Assembly (NCBI RefSeq): GCF_000237085.1 | Contig: NC_016627.1 | Span: 2,356,118-2,420,117 of the forward strand | From: Acetivibrio clariflavus DSM 19732 | GTDB lineage: Bacteria; Bacillota; Clostridia; Acetivibrionales; Acetivibrionaceae | Direction of reading: 5' to 3' | DNA length: 64,000 nucleotides | Shown: in pieces, positions 17,544 through 27,372 of the stretch | How positions within the stretch are numbered: the first letter of the stretch is position 1 | How the letters are laid out: each line of letters starts with the position of its first letter | Program-made: the position numbers and the translations under genes | The notes under the pieces: generated by a model | Seen by the model: only the letters and a program-made list of their open reading frames with translations | Told to the model about the DNA's origin: nothing | Database searches by the model: none

Positions 17544-19229
17544 ATGAAAATAAAAAAGTTTTTAAGCACAAAGAATTTTATTGCAAATAACTGCAAAAAA
17601 ATTGCTAATAAGCAGCTTTTAAATTTCTTTGGCAAAAAAACGACTATACAGAACGACTATCAGAATGAGTATATTGACACCATTATGAAGATAAAACAGG
17701 GCGATATGCAAGCAAAAAAGGATTTTATCGATAAGCATAAGGGATTTATCTTAGAAGCAATATCTCATTCCTTAGGAAGGTCAGCCATTCCTAAAAACAG
17801 TCCTGAATTTGACGTTGGATTGGATGCCTTCGATTATTCCATTGACCTGTTTAATCCTGAAAAAGAGAATGATTTTCTATCCTTTTCTGAACAAATCATC
17901 AGAGAATGGATATTAGAGTACGTAAAACAAGAAAACTTAAACAATTCACTCCGGCAAATCGATGAAGAAAAGTATTACCTTTATTGCAATCATGAATCTA
18001 CAAAAGATATAGCACAGTTTAAAAGAAGTCTCTGGGAGTACGGAATAAAACTTAGCGATTTACCCAATTTAACTCCCGATGAAAAGCAAAACATAGGTGT
18101 ATGCGTCAGAATTGCGAAGCAACTGGCTATTGACGACAGGCTGTTTCAAAAGGTTACCGGAAACAAAACTCTATCCATTGAGGATATTAATGACGGAATA
18201 AAGCTGGAAAGACGGCTCTTTAACAAATACAAAAAGTATATTATCGCACTTACATTGATAATAAAAAACAACCTTCGTCTGCTGTGCAGCTATTTAAGAA
18301 ATGTTAATCTAAGAAATGACCTCAGTGAGAATATTGGAGTAATACTTGAAGTAAAAAATAATCAGGCTATTTTATTTACTCTTAAAGGTGAATTTTTGAC
18401 TGTTAAGCTCAGCACACCCAATAAAGTAGGAGAACAGATCAAGTTTGGCAGTTATAGAATCCAAAGAAAAAACAAATACTCAAATTACATTATAGCTGCC
18501 TGGGCTTTTACCACTGTATTGATTTGCATTATAATATACAATGGCTTTAAGCTGATTATAAATAATCGTACACCGGCGTTTTCATACAATACCGTTGAAT
18601 CTCCGCTGCCGAGTCAAACCATTGAACCCAAACGTACAAGCAGCAATATTGTCGTTGAGAATGCCCAACAGCAGGGAACCGCTTCGGCACCTGCTTCAAT
18701 CAGTACGCCGAAGAACACCTCTTCTCTGCTTGTAAGCGAGCCTTTAACAACCGAACTTCCGGCTACCAATCGTGTTGTAAACACTGCACCGGCAACCCCA
18801 ACTTCATCTCCGAAGCAGATTGCTGCTGCAACACCTGCTCAAAGTATTGCCGTAACTCCTTCTCAAACCGACAATGCTGTTACACCATCTCAAACCACCA
18901 ATGTCCTGCCCACTTCCACCACCGTAACAAAAGCTACAGGCAAACCCGGAGAAGCACGAATCAGTGTACATCCTCCGAAGGTTAAAGTGGGTGAAAAATA
19001 TGAAGTGCATTTTTATATGAAGGGCGGAAATAACGGTACAACTTTAATTTTATATCAAAATGAAGTTGAGTATAAAAGATTTGAACTGGTGGACAGAACA
19101 CCTCGTGATCAGGCAAGAATCTTATCCTTTGATGCCACAAAACCGGGAAAATACAATTACCGGTGGGAACTGATAAATGAATTCGGAACCACAAGCAGTA
19201 ACACGGTTACCGTTACGGTTGTCGAATAA
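17544..19229 (+). CDS. SigI-RsgI fusion: membrane-tethered sigma-I-like protein with extracellular Ig-like domain
   Basis: A 561-residue protein in four parts. Residues ~43-255 align throughout with the SigI encoded at 50665-51396: IKQGDMQAKKDFIDKH matches IKKGDKQLKEKFIEDY, FDVGLDAFDYSID matches YSIGLMAFDEAIE, and YGIKLSDLPN matches FGLNIENLPD. Residues ~263-310 (NIGVILEVKNNQAILFTLKG) match the cytoplasmic anti-sigma domain of RsgI. One membrane helix follows (~315-338), then a Pro/Thr/Ser linker (341-465) and a C-terminal beta-sandwich (~468-561) resembling the Ig-like N-terminal domain of bacterial chitinases. The periplasmic RsgI domain with the Asn-Pro autocleavage site is absent. The sigma-4 helix-turn-helix is divergent. 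It stands alone between uraA and a convergent hydrolase gene. Whether it is a functional tethered sigma factor or a decoy sensor is inference. Confidence 0.85.
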   Translation: MKIKKFLSTKNFIANNCKKIANKQLLNFFGKKTTIQNDYQNEYIDTIMKIKQGDMQAKKDFIDKHKGFILEAISHSLGRSAIPKNSPEFDVGLDAFDYSIDLFNPEKENDFLSFSEQIIREWILEYVKQENLNNSLRQIDEEKYYLYCNHESTKDIAQFKRSLWEYGIKLSDLPNLTPDEKQNIGVCVRIAKQLAIDDRLFQKVTGNKTLSIEDINDGIKLERRLFNKYKKYIIALTLIIKNNLRLLCSYLRNVNLRNDLSENIGVILEVKNNQAILFTLKGEFLTVKLSTPNKVGEQIKFGSYRIQRKNKYSNYIIAAWAFTTVLICIIIYNGFKLIINNRTPAFSYNTVESPLPSQTIEPKRTSSNIVVENAQQQGTASAPASISTPKNTSSLLVSEPLTTELPATNRVVNTAPATPTSSPKQIAAATPAQSIAVTPSQTDNAVTPSQTTNVLPTSTTVTKATGKPGEARISVHPPKVKVGEKYEVHFYMKGGNNGTTLILYQNEVEYKRFELVDRTPRDQARILSFDATKPGKYNYRWELINEFGTTSSNTVTVTVVE

Positions 19230-19272
19230 AACTGTGTTGAAAACATTCCATTAAGACTTTAAAAATCCTATT

Positions 19273-19318
19273 AAAGCCAAAAAGATTTGAAATTTCCGTT
19301 TCAAATCTTTTTGGCTTT
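19273..19318. terminator. Bidirectional terminator between convergent genes
   Basis: A perfect 20-bp inverted repeat (19273-19292 with 19299-19318, AAAGCCAAAAAGATTTGAAA arm) has a 6-nt loop. The A/T tracts within the arms give U-runs in both directions. It sits between the sigma fusion gene and the opposing hydrolase gene. Confidence 0.85.
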
Positions 19319-19379
19319 AATATATAAAAGTCTTATTTTTTTATCCCTTATTTTAAGCGTCAAACCGCAAAATTACAGT

Positions 19380-20342
19380 CTAAAATACTTTTTCTCCAAA
19401 TTCCTTTATATCTTTGGCCAGTTTGGGCACACGCAAAATATTCAGATGTCCCGAGTGATAGGCGTAAATATTCTTTATACCCGCCCGGTTAATAAATTTT
19501 CTATATTTTTTCTCACTAATTACCTGGTCATAGCACGAATACACCATTGCTATTTTATCACTTCTAAAACTGTCATCAATGAAATTACTGGGATCCATTT
19601 CGACAAAAAATTTTTTACACTCATTCATATCATAACCCGATTCTATCAGATCCTTGCCAATGGTAACAAACAACGGTGAATCCCACAAAACTTCACAAAA
19701 GTCTGTTACAGGATTAATTAAGAAAGTCGGCTGTTCCTGCTTCTTCAATATGTAGTGTCTCAAAGATACACAGCCACCCATGCTAAACCCTACCAGAAGA
19801 ATTGGGAGTGAGTTTTCCTTGCTTATAAACTGCATAGACGCATCAATATCCAACACAGCCTGTTTAAAAGCATTTTGGGTTCTGAAAATATCTCCGCTCA
19901 GGAAGTATTCTCCGCTGAACAGACTTTCCTTAGGTTTTCTGTCAAAATGATAGGGCATTGTCATGAAATAGACGTTTAAATTATAATTGTTCAGCAATTT
20001 AAACAAATAGTTATAATTCATCATATTGTCGTCAAACAATCCATGTACAAACAAAATATTCCCTTCTGCATTCTTGGCAGGATAATTGTAAATATAAACC
20101 GTATTGTTCTCACTGTAAAATATAGAACTTTCAAAGGATGGAATTTCAATACGCCTAAAGACAGCGTTGTCATTGTGATATTTTATTTTAGAAAAGCTTA
20201 AAATATTGTTTTGATTATTAAACAGTCCTTCTGCAGGTACAAAAACTGAATGTTTCGGAGAATGATTCACCTTTTTCAGTTTCTCATTCAGAAGTTTGTT
20301 TATAGCCAAATTGTCAACGTACTTAGAACTTGCTTCATTCAT
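19380..20342 (-). CDS. Alpha/beta hydrolase
   Basis: About 320 residues. The oxyanion strand-loop ILFVHGLFDDN and nucleophile elbow VGFSMGGC (Ser) are clear; a C-terminal CYDQVISEKKY and YHSGHLNI supply the expected Asp and His. No signal peptide is visible, so it is probably cytoplasmic. The ATG at 20342 is preferred because GAGGGGA lies 7 nt upstream, rather than an ATG 18 codons earlier. The family is close to uncharacterised DUF-type abhydrolases; the substrate is unknown. Confidence 0.85.
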   Translation of the reverse strand: MNEASSKYVDNLAINKLLNEKLKKVNHSPKHSVFVPAEGLFNNQNNILSFSKIKYHNDNAVFRRIEIPSFESSIFYSENNTVYIYNYPAKNAEGNILFVHGLFDDNMMNYNYLFKLLNNYNLNVYFMTMPYHFDRKPKESLFSGEYFLSGDIFRTQNAFKQAVLDIDASMQFISKENSLPILLVGFSMGGCVSLRHYILKKQEQPTFLINPVTDFCEVLWDSPLFVTIGKDLIESGYDMNECKKFFVEMDPSNFIDDSFRSDKIAMVYSCYDQVISEKKYRKFINRAGIKNIYAYHSGHLNILRVPKLAKDIKEFGEKVF

Positions 20343-20460
20343 ACAATATCCCCTCAAACAAATAATAAAATATAAAATATTACAAAATTTTTGCAATACC
20401 TTAATTATGTCTTTATTTTAATTATGTCTTTTTTGTCTTAACTTGTCAATTCTTTTTACA

Positions 20461-21981
20461 TTAAACTCCAATTTTATAATCATATTTAACCGACATTTTG
20501 TTCCTTAGGGCATCAATAAAAATTTGGACAATTTTAGGGTCAAACTGGGTTCCGGCACATCTTTTCAGCTCAATAATGGCTTCTTCTATAGTCATACTCC
20601 TTCTGTACGGTCTTTCAGAAACCATAGCATCAAAGCAGTCAACTACGCACAATATTCGTGCCCCAATACTTATTTCTTCCCCTTTTAAGCCGTCAGGATA
20701 ACCTTTTCCGTCATATCTCTCATGATGATGAATAACATAATCTATAAGATTGCCGGTATTGGATAACGGCTCAAGTATATGTGCACTGAGTATAGGATGC
20801 TCATTAACCGTTTTGATTTCTTCCTCCGACAAACATGCGGTTTTGTTAAGTACAGATTTAGGCAGCTCAATCTTTCCAATATCGTGCAGCAACCCTGCAT
20901 GCAGAAGTGTCTGTAACTCCTGTTTATCCAGTCCCATTGCTTCCCCCACCATTACTGCATAGGAAGAGACCCTCTCACAATGGCCAAAAGTATATTTGTC
21001 CTTTGCATTAATAGTGCTCAATAGACCTTTCAGCATTCCTATCATCTGTTGATCCGATTTTACATTCTTATGTATCAGCATCATAATATCCTGATACAAA
21101 TTAACTTTATCCTCACCCATGTTTTTTGCCTGGTAAAGTGCTGCATTGGCATGGGAAATCAAATCCTCCATGTTGGATGAAATTCTGGGGTATATGGACA
21201 TGCCTATGGATATTGTCAACTTCTTCGCAAGGTTTTCATCATAATACTTTTCCTTTAACTTCTCATATGTATCATGAATGTATTTTGCATACTCTTCCAA
21301 AGACTTAATATCCCTGTCCTTTGCCAGTATGGCAAAGCCGTCTTCCTCAAACCTAAACAGCATTTCCTTTTCGCCGACAACGTTTTTCAGTATGGCCGCA
21401 GTACCTTTCAGTATTCTGTCACCGCAATTGTGTCCGTACAAATCATTATACATTGTAAAATTATCTACATCTATAAGTATCAATCCAAGGGAATTGGCCG
21501 ATGAAGAATTCTTCAATTCACTTTCAAGGGTAATGTAAAAGTATCTTTTATTATAAACCTCGGTCAGCTCATCGGTAATTGCAAGCCTTTGAGTCTCTTT
21601 TCTGTATCTCTCCTGCCTGTAGGAAATAACTCCTACTATGGTAACCCAAAATAATGTAAGGGAAAAGAATAAAAAACTCAAGGGATAATTGTAAGACAGA
21701 TCGCGATTAAATATAAAATTGTGCAGCAGCAAACCGCCGTCAATTAAAAAAATAATATAATACAAAAACATTCCTACTATACTGAAACGAAATGCCATAT
21801 ACATGGCAATAAAGCCCTGAATTTGAGATATCATGGACTTTTGTTCCAATGAGCATCGGTTTTTTATTAAAAAGGTTATTATAAACACTATATAGCAAAT
21901 GGCCAATTCAACCAATTGTGTTCTTGATTCAAAATGTTCTTTTATTAATTTATGATATTTTTTTAACAAACTAGTCTCCAT
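20461..21981 (-). CDS. Membrane protein with degenerate GGDEF domain and HD-GYP phosphodiesterase domain
   Basis: 506 residues. Three or four N-terminal membrane helices (about 24-135), a GGDEF-like domain (137-285), and a C-terminal HD-GYP domain (about 310-490). The GGDEF active-site motif reads FEEDGF in the segment FRFEEDGFAIL, so diguanylate cyclase activity is doubtful and the domain may bind GTP or be regulatory. The HD-GYP motifs HAGLLHDIGKIELP and HHERYDGKGYPDGLKG are intact, so c-di-GMP hydrolysis is likely. The gene is monocistronic, 119 nt upstream of the hydrolase gene. Confidence 0.88.
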   Translation of the reverse strand: METSLLKKYHKLIKEHFESRTQLVELAICYIVFIITFLIKNRCSLEQKSMISQIQGFIAMYMAFRFSIVGMFLYYIIFLIDGGLLLHNFIFNRDLSYNYPLSFLFFSLTLFWVTIVGVISYRQERYRKETQRLAITDELTEVYNKRYFYITLESELKNSSSANSLGLILIDVDNFTMYNDLYGHNCGDRILKGTAAILKNVVGEKEMLFRFEEDGFAILAKDRDIKSLEEYAKYIHDTYEKLKEKYYDENLAKKLTISIGMSIYPRISSNMEDLISHANAALYQAKNMGEDKVNLYQDIMMLIHKNVKSDQQMIGMLKGLLSTINAKDKYTFGHCERVSSYAVMVGEAMGLDKQELQTLLHAGLLHDIGKIELPKSVLNKTACLSEEEIKTVNEHPILSAHILEPLSNTGNLIDYVIHHHERYDGKGYPDGLKGEEISIGARILCVVDCFDAMVSERPYRRSMTIEEAIIELKRCAGTQFDPKIVQIFIDALRNKMSVKYDYKIGV

Positions 21982-22166
21982 TTACCCATACCTTTCAGTC
22001 GATTTATTACATAATATAACTTTTTAATTATAAATTATTTTTTATATAATTTAAATAATTAATTTTACACATTATAGAGTGAAATATTAACAATTTTTAT
22101 CATTAACACAATGAAAAATCTTTTATGGTATTTTCAATGACAATATTTATATTTATACGCAAAAGC

Positions 22167-22199
22167 AAAAACCCCTTATTATTTTAATAAGGAGTTTTT
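22167..22199 (-). terminator. Terminator of ddh
   Basis: AAAAACCCCTTATT pairs with AATAAGGAGTTTTT around an AT loop. On the minus strand the stem ends in a U-run. It lies 20 nt beyond the ddh stop and would also stop leftward read-through. Confidence 0.85.
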
Positions 22200-22218
22200 C
22201 TTTTGTGCAGCTGAAATA

Positions 22219-23208
22219 TTATAAAAATTCGGTCATAATTTCTATACTGCTCTTTGGTGAAAGGTAAGAAGGCGGAATATCAAATACCGTTTTAGCACCG
22301 GAAACCTTCTCTTTAGAAAGCCTGTAAGCAGCCCTTGCATACGCAACAAGAATACTTGCAGTAAACTCGGGATTTGAATCTAACTTTATTGAATACTCTA
22401 CAACATGTGAATTTTCACCGTTATTACCGGTCTTGCCGGTTCTGAACACAAATCCGCCATGAGGCATTCCGCTGTGCTCTCTGTCAAGTTCCTCCTGTGA
22501 AATGAAATGCACTATGGTATCATAATCGGCAAAGTAATCGGGCATATTCTTTATTTCCGACTCAATCTTAGCCTTATCGGCACCTTCTTTTGCAACAACA
22601 AAGCATTCGCGGATATGTTTCTGACGAGTGGTAAGTTCGGGGTTCAAACCTTTTCTTACAGCTTCTAAAGCTGAGTCTACCGGTATAGTGTACTGCTTTG
22701 CATCGGCAACCCCTTCAACTCTTCTTACTGCATCAGAATGTCCCTGGCTTACACCTTTTCCCCAAAAGGTATAGCCCTTTCCTTCAGGAAGAATGCAATC
22801 ACCGTATAAACGGAGAATTGAAAACATCCCTGGGTCCCAGCCCACAGAAATTATAGATACCTTGCCCGATTTTTTTGCAGCGGTATCCACTGCTTCAAAA
22901 TATTGCGGAATTTTTGCATGGGTATCGAAGCTATCCACTGTATTAAAAATTGATGCAAACTTCGGTCCCTGCTCCGGCAAATCTTTTGCACTGCCGCCGC
23001 AGAGAATCATAACATCAATTTCATCCTTATGTTCTTCTGCAGAATCTATAGAATATACCGGAACACCCTTTGTAATTAAATTAATGGATTCCGGCCGTCT
23101 TCTTGTAAATACAGCGACAAGCTCTGTATCGGGATTCTGCTTTATAGCCAGTTCAACACCTCTGCCGAGATTCCCGTAACCGACTATTCCTACTCTTATT
23201 TTGCTCAT
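22219..23208 (-). CDS. ddh: meso-Diaminopimelate D-dehydrogenase
   Basis: About 329 residues. The NADP-binding motif IRVGIVGYGNLGRGVE is at the N-terminus, and the DapDH signatures include FNTVDSFDTHAKIP, SVGWDPGMFSILRLYGD and WGKGVSQGHSDAVRRVEGV. It makes meso-DAP from tetrahydrodipicolinate in one NADPH-dependent step for lysine and peptidoglycan. The ATG at 23208 is taken as start because an AAGGAGG lies 11 nt upstream; a TTG eight codons earlier precedes that site. Confidence 0.95.
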   Translation of the reverse strand: MSKIRVGIVGYGNLGRGVELAIKQNPDTELVAVFTRRRPESINLITKGVPVYSIDSAEEHKDEIDVMILCGGSAKDLPEQGPKFASIFNTVDSFDTHAKIPQYFEAVDTAAKKSGKVSIISVGWDPGMFSILRLYGDCILPEGKGYTFWGKGVSQGHSDAVRRVEGVADAKQYTIPVDSALEAVRKGLNPELTTRQKHIRECFVVAKEGADKAKIESEIKNMPDYFADYDTIVHFISQEELDREHSGMPHGGFVFRTGKTGNNGENSHVVEYSIKLDSNPEFTASILVAYARAAYRLSKEKVSGAKTVFDIPPSYLSPKSSIEIMTEFL

Positions 23209-23300
23209 ATATGTTATTGCCTCCTTGTTCAAAAGTTTGCTAAAAAATTTTGCTTTTTCAGTTTATCTTATTATTACTTCCAATTCAATAACAAATTTAG

Positions 23301-25958
23301 TTATGCATTCAATTCGTCCCATTCCTGTTTTGTTATCAGTATCTGCCTCGGTTTGCTGCCATCCGACGCACTAACCACGCCCCATGATTCCATTTGGTCC
23401 AAAATCCTTGCGGCCCTTGCATATCCTACTTTAAATTTTCTCTGTATCAATGTTGCCGAAGCCTGTCCCATTTCAAGAACCATTTCTATGGCCTGGGGAA
23501 GTAATTCGTCATCTTCACCGTTATCAGGCTTTTGTGTCTCATTCTGATTATCTATTTTCTTCAATATCTCTTCGTCATATTCGGCACTTTGAAGTGACTT
23601 TATATGTGTTACAATTCTGTCCACTTCCCTGTCGGATATAAAGCTACCCTGAACTCGAATGGGTTTTGGCTGGCCCAGTGGATAAAACAGCATGTCACCC
23701 CTGCCCAAAAGCTTTTCCGCTCCTGCCATATCCAGTATTGTCCTCGAGTCAATCTGCGAGGAAACAGCAAAGGAAATTCTCGAAGGAATATTGGCCTTTA
23801 TTACACCGGTAATGACATTGACCGACGGCCTCTGCGTTGCAATTACCAGATGCATTCCTGCCGCCCTTGCCATTTGAGCCAGTCTGCAAATGGAATCTTC
23901 CACTTCATTTGGTGCTACCATCATAAGATCTGCCAACTCATCAATTATTATAACTATATGAGGAAGAGTTTCCCCTTCTCCCCTTTCCTTTACCAGTTCA
24001 TTATAGCTGTTTAAATCCCTTACATTGTTTTCGGCAAAGAGCTTATAACGGTTTGTCATTTCCATTACCGCCCAGTTGAGTGCCCCTGCAGCTTTTTTCG
24101 GCTCGGTTACCACAGGTATGAGAAGGTGCGGAATTCCGTTGTAGATACCCAGTTCCACCACTTTCGGATCCACCATGAGAAGGCGTACATCCTTAGGGGA
24201 TGCCTTGTACAAGAGGCTTACAATCAGAGTATTAATACATACACTCTTCCCCGAGCCGGTAGCGCCGGCAATTAAAAGGTGCGGCATTTTTGCAATATCC
24301 CCCACCACAACATTTCCTGCAATATCTTTTCCTATTGCAAAAGCCAGCTTGGAGGGATAATTTTGAAACATATCCGACTCAATAACATCCCTCAGGAAAA
24401 CAGGCACATTTTTTCTATTGGGTATTTCTATACCTACAGCTGCTTTACCGGGAATCGGTGCTTCTATTCTTACGCCGGTAGCTGCAAGATTAAGTGCAAT
24501 ATCATCAGCCAGACTCAGTATTTTACTTACTTTAACTCCTGTGTTGGGCTGAATCTCATAACGAGTAACCGTTGGTCCTTTGCTCACATCCAGAATTTTA
24601 GCGCCGACTCCGAAACTTGCCAGGGTATCAATCAGTTTATAGGCATTATATTCGATATAATCATCCAATTCTCCGTCATCATCCGATTGTTCATTTTTAT
24701 TTAAAAGTTCCACAGGCAGCTTGTATTCATCCCTATTTGGCCTATATTCCTTATTTGGCTTAAATTCTTCTCTATGCAAAGGCTTCCTGTCAAACTGAAC
24801 CGGTTTGCAATTACTTACCTCCTGCTTGACCGATACAGCCGGAGTGACGGTTCTCTTATCTTCAAATACGGCTATATTGTTTTCCTTCTGTATCTCTTTC
24901 GGGAATACTTCTATCCTTTTTTGATATTCCGATGGTGATTGATTTACCTGAAAGCTCTCTTTTCCTGCCGATACACCCATATCAATACCGGCATCAAAGT
25001 CACCATTGTCATCAATACTGTAATTATCATCAATGTCATCATAATTTTCATCATTAATGTCATACATGCTGTTATCGTAAACAAGCTCTGAATTAAAGAT
25101 TTCATTCCGTCTGTTATACTCCATCTGCATGTAAGGAAACTCTGTAGTCATATTTTCTTCCTGTGTCGCATCAATTTCCTCTTCCGTTTCCCTATTCTCG
25201 TTTATACTATCACTAACATTCTCATGTATTTCATTGGCATTCTCATTTAAACTATCATCGATATTCTCCATCATGATTAAATCGTTGTTCTCTTCCTCAT
25301 CCTGAAATTCAAGTTTTCCGGCATCTTTAAGTTCAATTTCTTCCACATTCGATATGCCAGCCTCCTGAATTTCATTTTCTGCATCCGCCTTTTGCTCATC
25401 CTTCGGTTTAATGGGGTCAAAAGGTGAACGATAAGGTACAAAGCTCTTTCTTTCCATCCTTGAAAAAACTCCGGAGGATTCATTTAAAGTTTCATTTGAA
25501 TTACTGTGTTTTTGGGATATTTCGGAATTCTCTTCCATTTTTTCTCTGACATTGTTATAAGTAGCAATAACTTTCCTCTTCGGACTGCTCTTTTGAATTT
25601 CCCAATTAAAATTTTTTCTGTTCTTTCTTCTTATTTCTCTGTAATAATCCGATTCATCTATTTTATTTCCAACCTTGCTGTAAACTTTTCTTGTTCCTGT
25701 CCTTTTCTTCCTGTTTTTCTGACTTGCTTTAACCGCTAAATAATTTACAAAAGCAAAATAAGCAGCTAATTCTAAAACTATCAAAAAAGCAAATTTTCCC
25801 CATGACCCCCATGTCAGGTACAGCAAAATGCCTATCAAGATACCCTGAATTACAAAAAAGTTGCGATTGATTCTAATATTGCTTTTTCCTGCTTTTGAAC
25901 GTTTCTTCATTTGTGTATGCAACCCTTCTTCATCAAAATTATTAATCAATAAGGCCAT
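23301..25958 (-). CDS. DNA translocase FtsK/SpoIIIE
   Basis: 885 residues. Only two membrane helices are visible near the N-terminus (about 33-75), against the usual four. A long acidic, Asn/Glu-rich linker (about 130-420) follows, then the alpha/beta motor with Walker [17 protein letters not shown] and Walker [13 protein letters not shown], and a C-terminal gamma winged helix (about 805-880, ending [10 protein letters not shown]) that reads KOPS/SRS sequences. The motor and gamma domain are canonical. It could be SpoIIIE or FtsK; sporulation in this organism makes either plausible. No good ribosome-binding site precedes the first ATG, so the N-terminus is uncertain. Confidence 0.93.
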   Translation of the reverse strand: MALLINNFDEEGLHTQMKKRSKAGKSNIRINRNFFVIQGILIGILLYLTWGSWGKFAFLIVLELAAYFAFVNYLAVKASQKNRKKRTGTRKVYSKVGNKIDESDYYREIRRKNRKNFNWEIQKSSPKRKVIATYNNVREKMEENSEISQKHSNSNETLNESSGVFSRMERKSFVPYRSPFDPIKPKDEQKADAENEIQEAGISNVEEIELKDAGKLEFQDEEENNDLIMMENIDDSLNENANEIHENVSDSINENRETEEEIDATQEENMTTEFPYMQMEYNRRNEIFNSELVYDNSMYDINDENYDDIDDNYSIDDNGDFDAGIDMGVSAGKESFQVNQSPSEYQKRIEVFPKEIQKENNIAVFEDKRTVTPAVSVKQEVSNCKPVQFDRKPLHREEFKPNKEYRPNRDEYKLPVELLNKNEQSDDDGELDDYIEYNAYKLIDTLASFGVGAKILDVSKGPTVTRYEIQPNTGVKVSKILSLADDIALNLAATGVRIEAPIPGKAAVGIEIPNRKNVPVFLRDVIESDMFQNYPSKLAFAIGKDIAGNVVVGDIAKMPHLLIAGATGSGKSVCINTLIVSLLYKASPKDVRLLMVDPKVVELGIYNGIPHLLIPVVTEPKKAAGALNWAVMEMTNRYKLFAENNVRDLNSYNELVKERGEGETLPHIVIIIDELADLMMVAPNEVEDSICRLAQMARAAGMHLVIATQRPSVNVITGVIKANIPSRISFAVSSQIDSRTILDMAGAEKLLGRGDMLFYPLGQPKPIRVQGSFISDREVDRIVTHIKSLQSAEYDEEILKKIDNQNETQKPDNGEDDELLPQAIEMVLEMGQASATLIQRKFKVGYARAARILDQMESWGVVSASDGSKPRQILITKQEWDELNA

Positions 25959-26127
25959 TTCAAAAAATTACCCGTTTTTTATATCACAATGTCAAAAAAT
26001 CAAATTTCTTGAAACGGCAAGTAAATAGTTTTCTTCGAATAACCTTAAACAATATAACATATTTTCGACATTTTTTGAATTGTATTTAACTCTATCCTGT
26101 TGTTATTAACTTCTTACCTTCTCTTCT

Positions 26128-27372
26128 TCATTCATTTATAACACAAATTCCTCCGCCATATTTGGATAAATAGGTTTTATCAGAACTTTGATAAAAAGGA
26201 AATACATTTTTTATATTAGATAAAACTGCATAAAAATCTGATATATGGTATAGAAATTCACCGGTTTCAATGTTATAAACCCTATAATAATTGATGTCTG
26301 TATCCGTTCCATTATGGCTTATAAATAGTTTATTACCCAAAGAAAACATATAATCCAGCGGTGCATTGAAGTAATTATCGTCACGCCACTTTTCTTTGCC
26401 ATCTTTAACTGCCGCACATATAAAATACTTACCTGATATGTATATATTATCCTTATATATTTTAGCTGCCCTAAAATCGTCAATTTCCTTTTCCCATATA
26501 TATTTTCGGTCATCGACAGAGATTATCTTTATACTGTTATTTTGCGTTACTATTAAGTAATCATTATTTAATACTTGCAAACTTTCTTTTGAATTTAAAA
26601 CAATATCTATCTCCTTATCAGGATTTTCAAGACTTATGTACTTAAACCTCTGACTTTTGCTATCCTGGGATTTACCCTCTAATATTATAAATTCACTATC
26701 GTTATAGTAAATGCTTCCGCTAAGTTCCTTCACAACTTTTCCGTACTTATCCAATAGCCTTACAGCAGAATTTAATTTATCTTCAATTACAAACAGTTTT
26801 TGAGCCTTTGAAGATGAATATACTGCTTCTTCATATCCGACTATATCTGCTTTAGAAATTTCCTTTCCCGTTGAAGAATCTATAATCACTGCATAGTTAT
26901 TCTTTGTAAGATATATGGCATCATCTACAATAGTAAAGCTGTCCAAGTCATTGCTTTCACATTCCCATATAACATTACCCGTCAGCATATCACATTTCTT
27001 AATATGTTTATCATGAAGTATATAACAATAGCCGTTTTCACTATCTATATGATACCGGATAGAAGGTACCTCTAAACTTGATTCAATATGCAAAAGCTGT
27101 CTATGAGTATCCTTATCAATTAAACTGAAGCTTTCCTTTTCGTGAAACCCTCCCAATTTGCCGTCATTTCCATATAAAGCTAAAATATTCCTGTACTCTC
27201 CCACAACGAATAAATTCAGAGAATCTGAATCGGAAGAAAAAAATTCTTGCAAAGATAAAATATTTTCAATTTTATTAGTGTCAGTCTTTTTTATTACGGT
27301 ATTATTTATTATGTCAACCAAATAAACAGCATAATTTTCCCCTTCTTTAGCTTCCAAATTTTGTTTTTTCAA
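26128..27372 (-). CDS. PQQ-like beta-propeller repeat protein (possibly N-truncated)
   Basis: 414 residues of repeating beta-strand units such as GNVIWECESNDLDSFTIVDDAIYLTKN and RKYIWEKEIDDFRAAKIYKDNIYISG, typical of PQQ/outer-membrane-BamB-type propellers. The first in-frame start is TTG, and there is no signal peptide or membrane helix, although most such clostridial proteins are exported. An ATG with a Shine-Dalgarno-like AAGGTG lies just upstream in another frame and closes after 14 codons. The gene may therefore have lost its N-terminus. Function unknown; it diverges from the xylanase gene across 750 nt. Confidence 0.65.
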   Translation of the reverse strand: MKKQNLEAKEGENYAVYLVDIINNTVIKKTDTNKIENILSLQEFFSSDSDSLNLFVVGEYRNILALYGNDGKLGGFHEKESFSLIDKDTHRQLLHIESSLEVPSIRYHIDSENGYCYILHDKHIKKCDMLTGNVIWECESNDLDSFTIVDDAIYLTKNNYAVIIDSSTGKEISKADIVGYEEAVYSSSKAQKLFVIEDKLNSAVRLLDKYGKVVKELSGSIYYNDSEFIILEGKSQDSKSQRFKYISLENPDKEIDIVLNSKESLQVLNNDYLIVTQNNSIKIISVDDRKYIWEKEIDDFRAAKIYKDNIYISGKYFICAAVKDGKEKWRDDNYFNAPLDYMFSLGNKLFISHNGTDTDINYYRVYNIETGEFLYHISDFYAVLSNIKNVFPFYQSSDKTYLSKYGGGICVINE

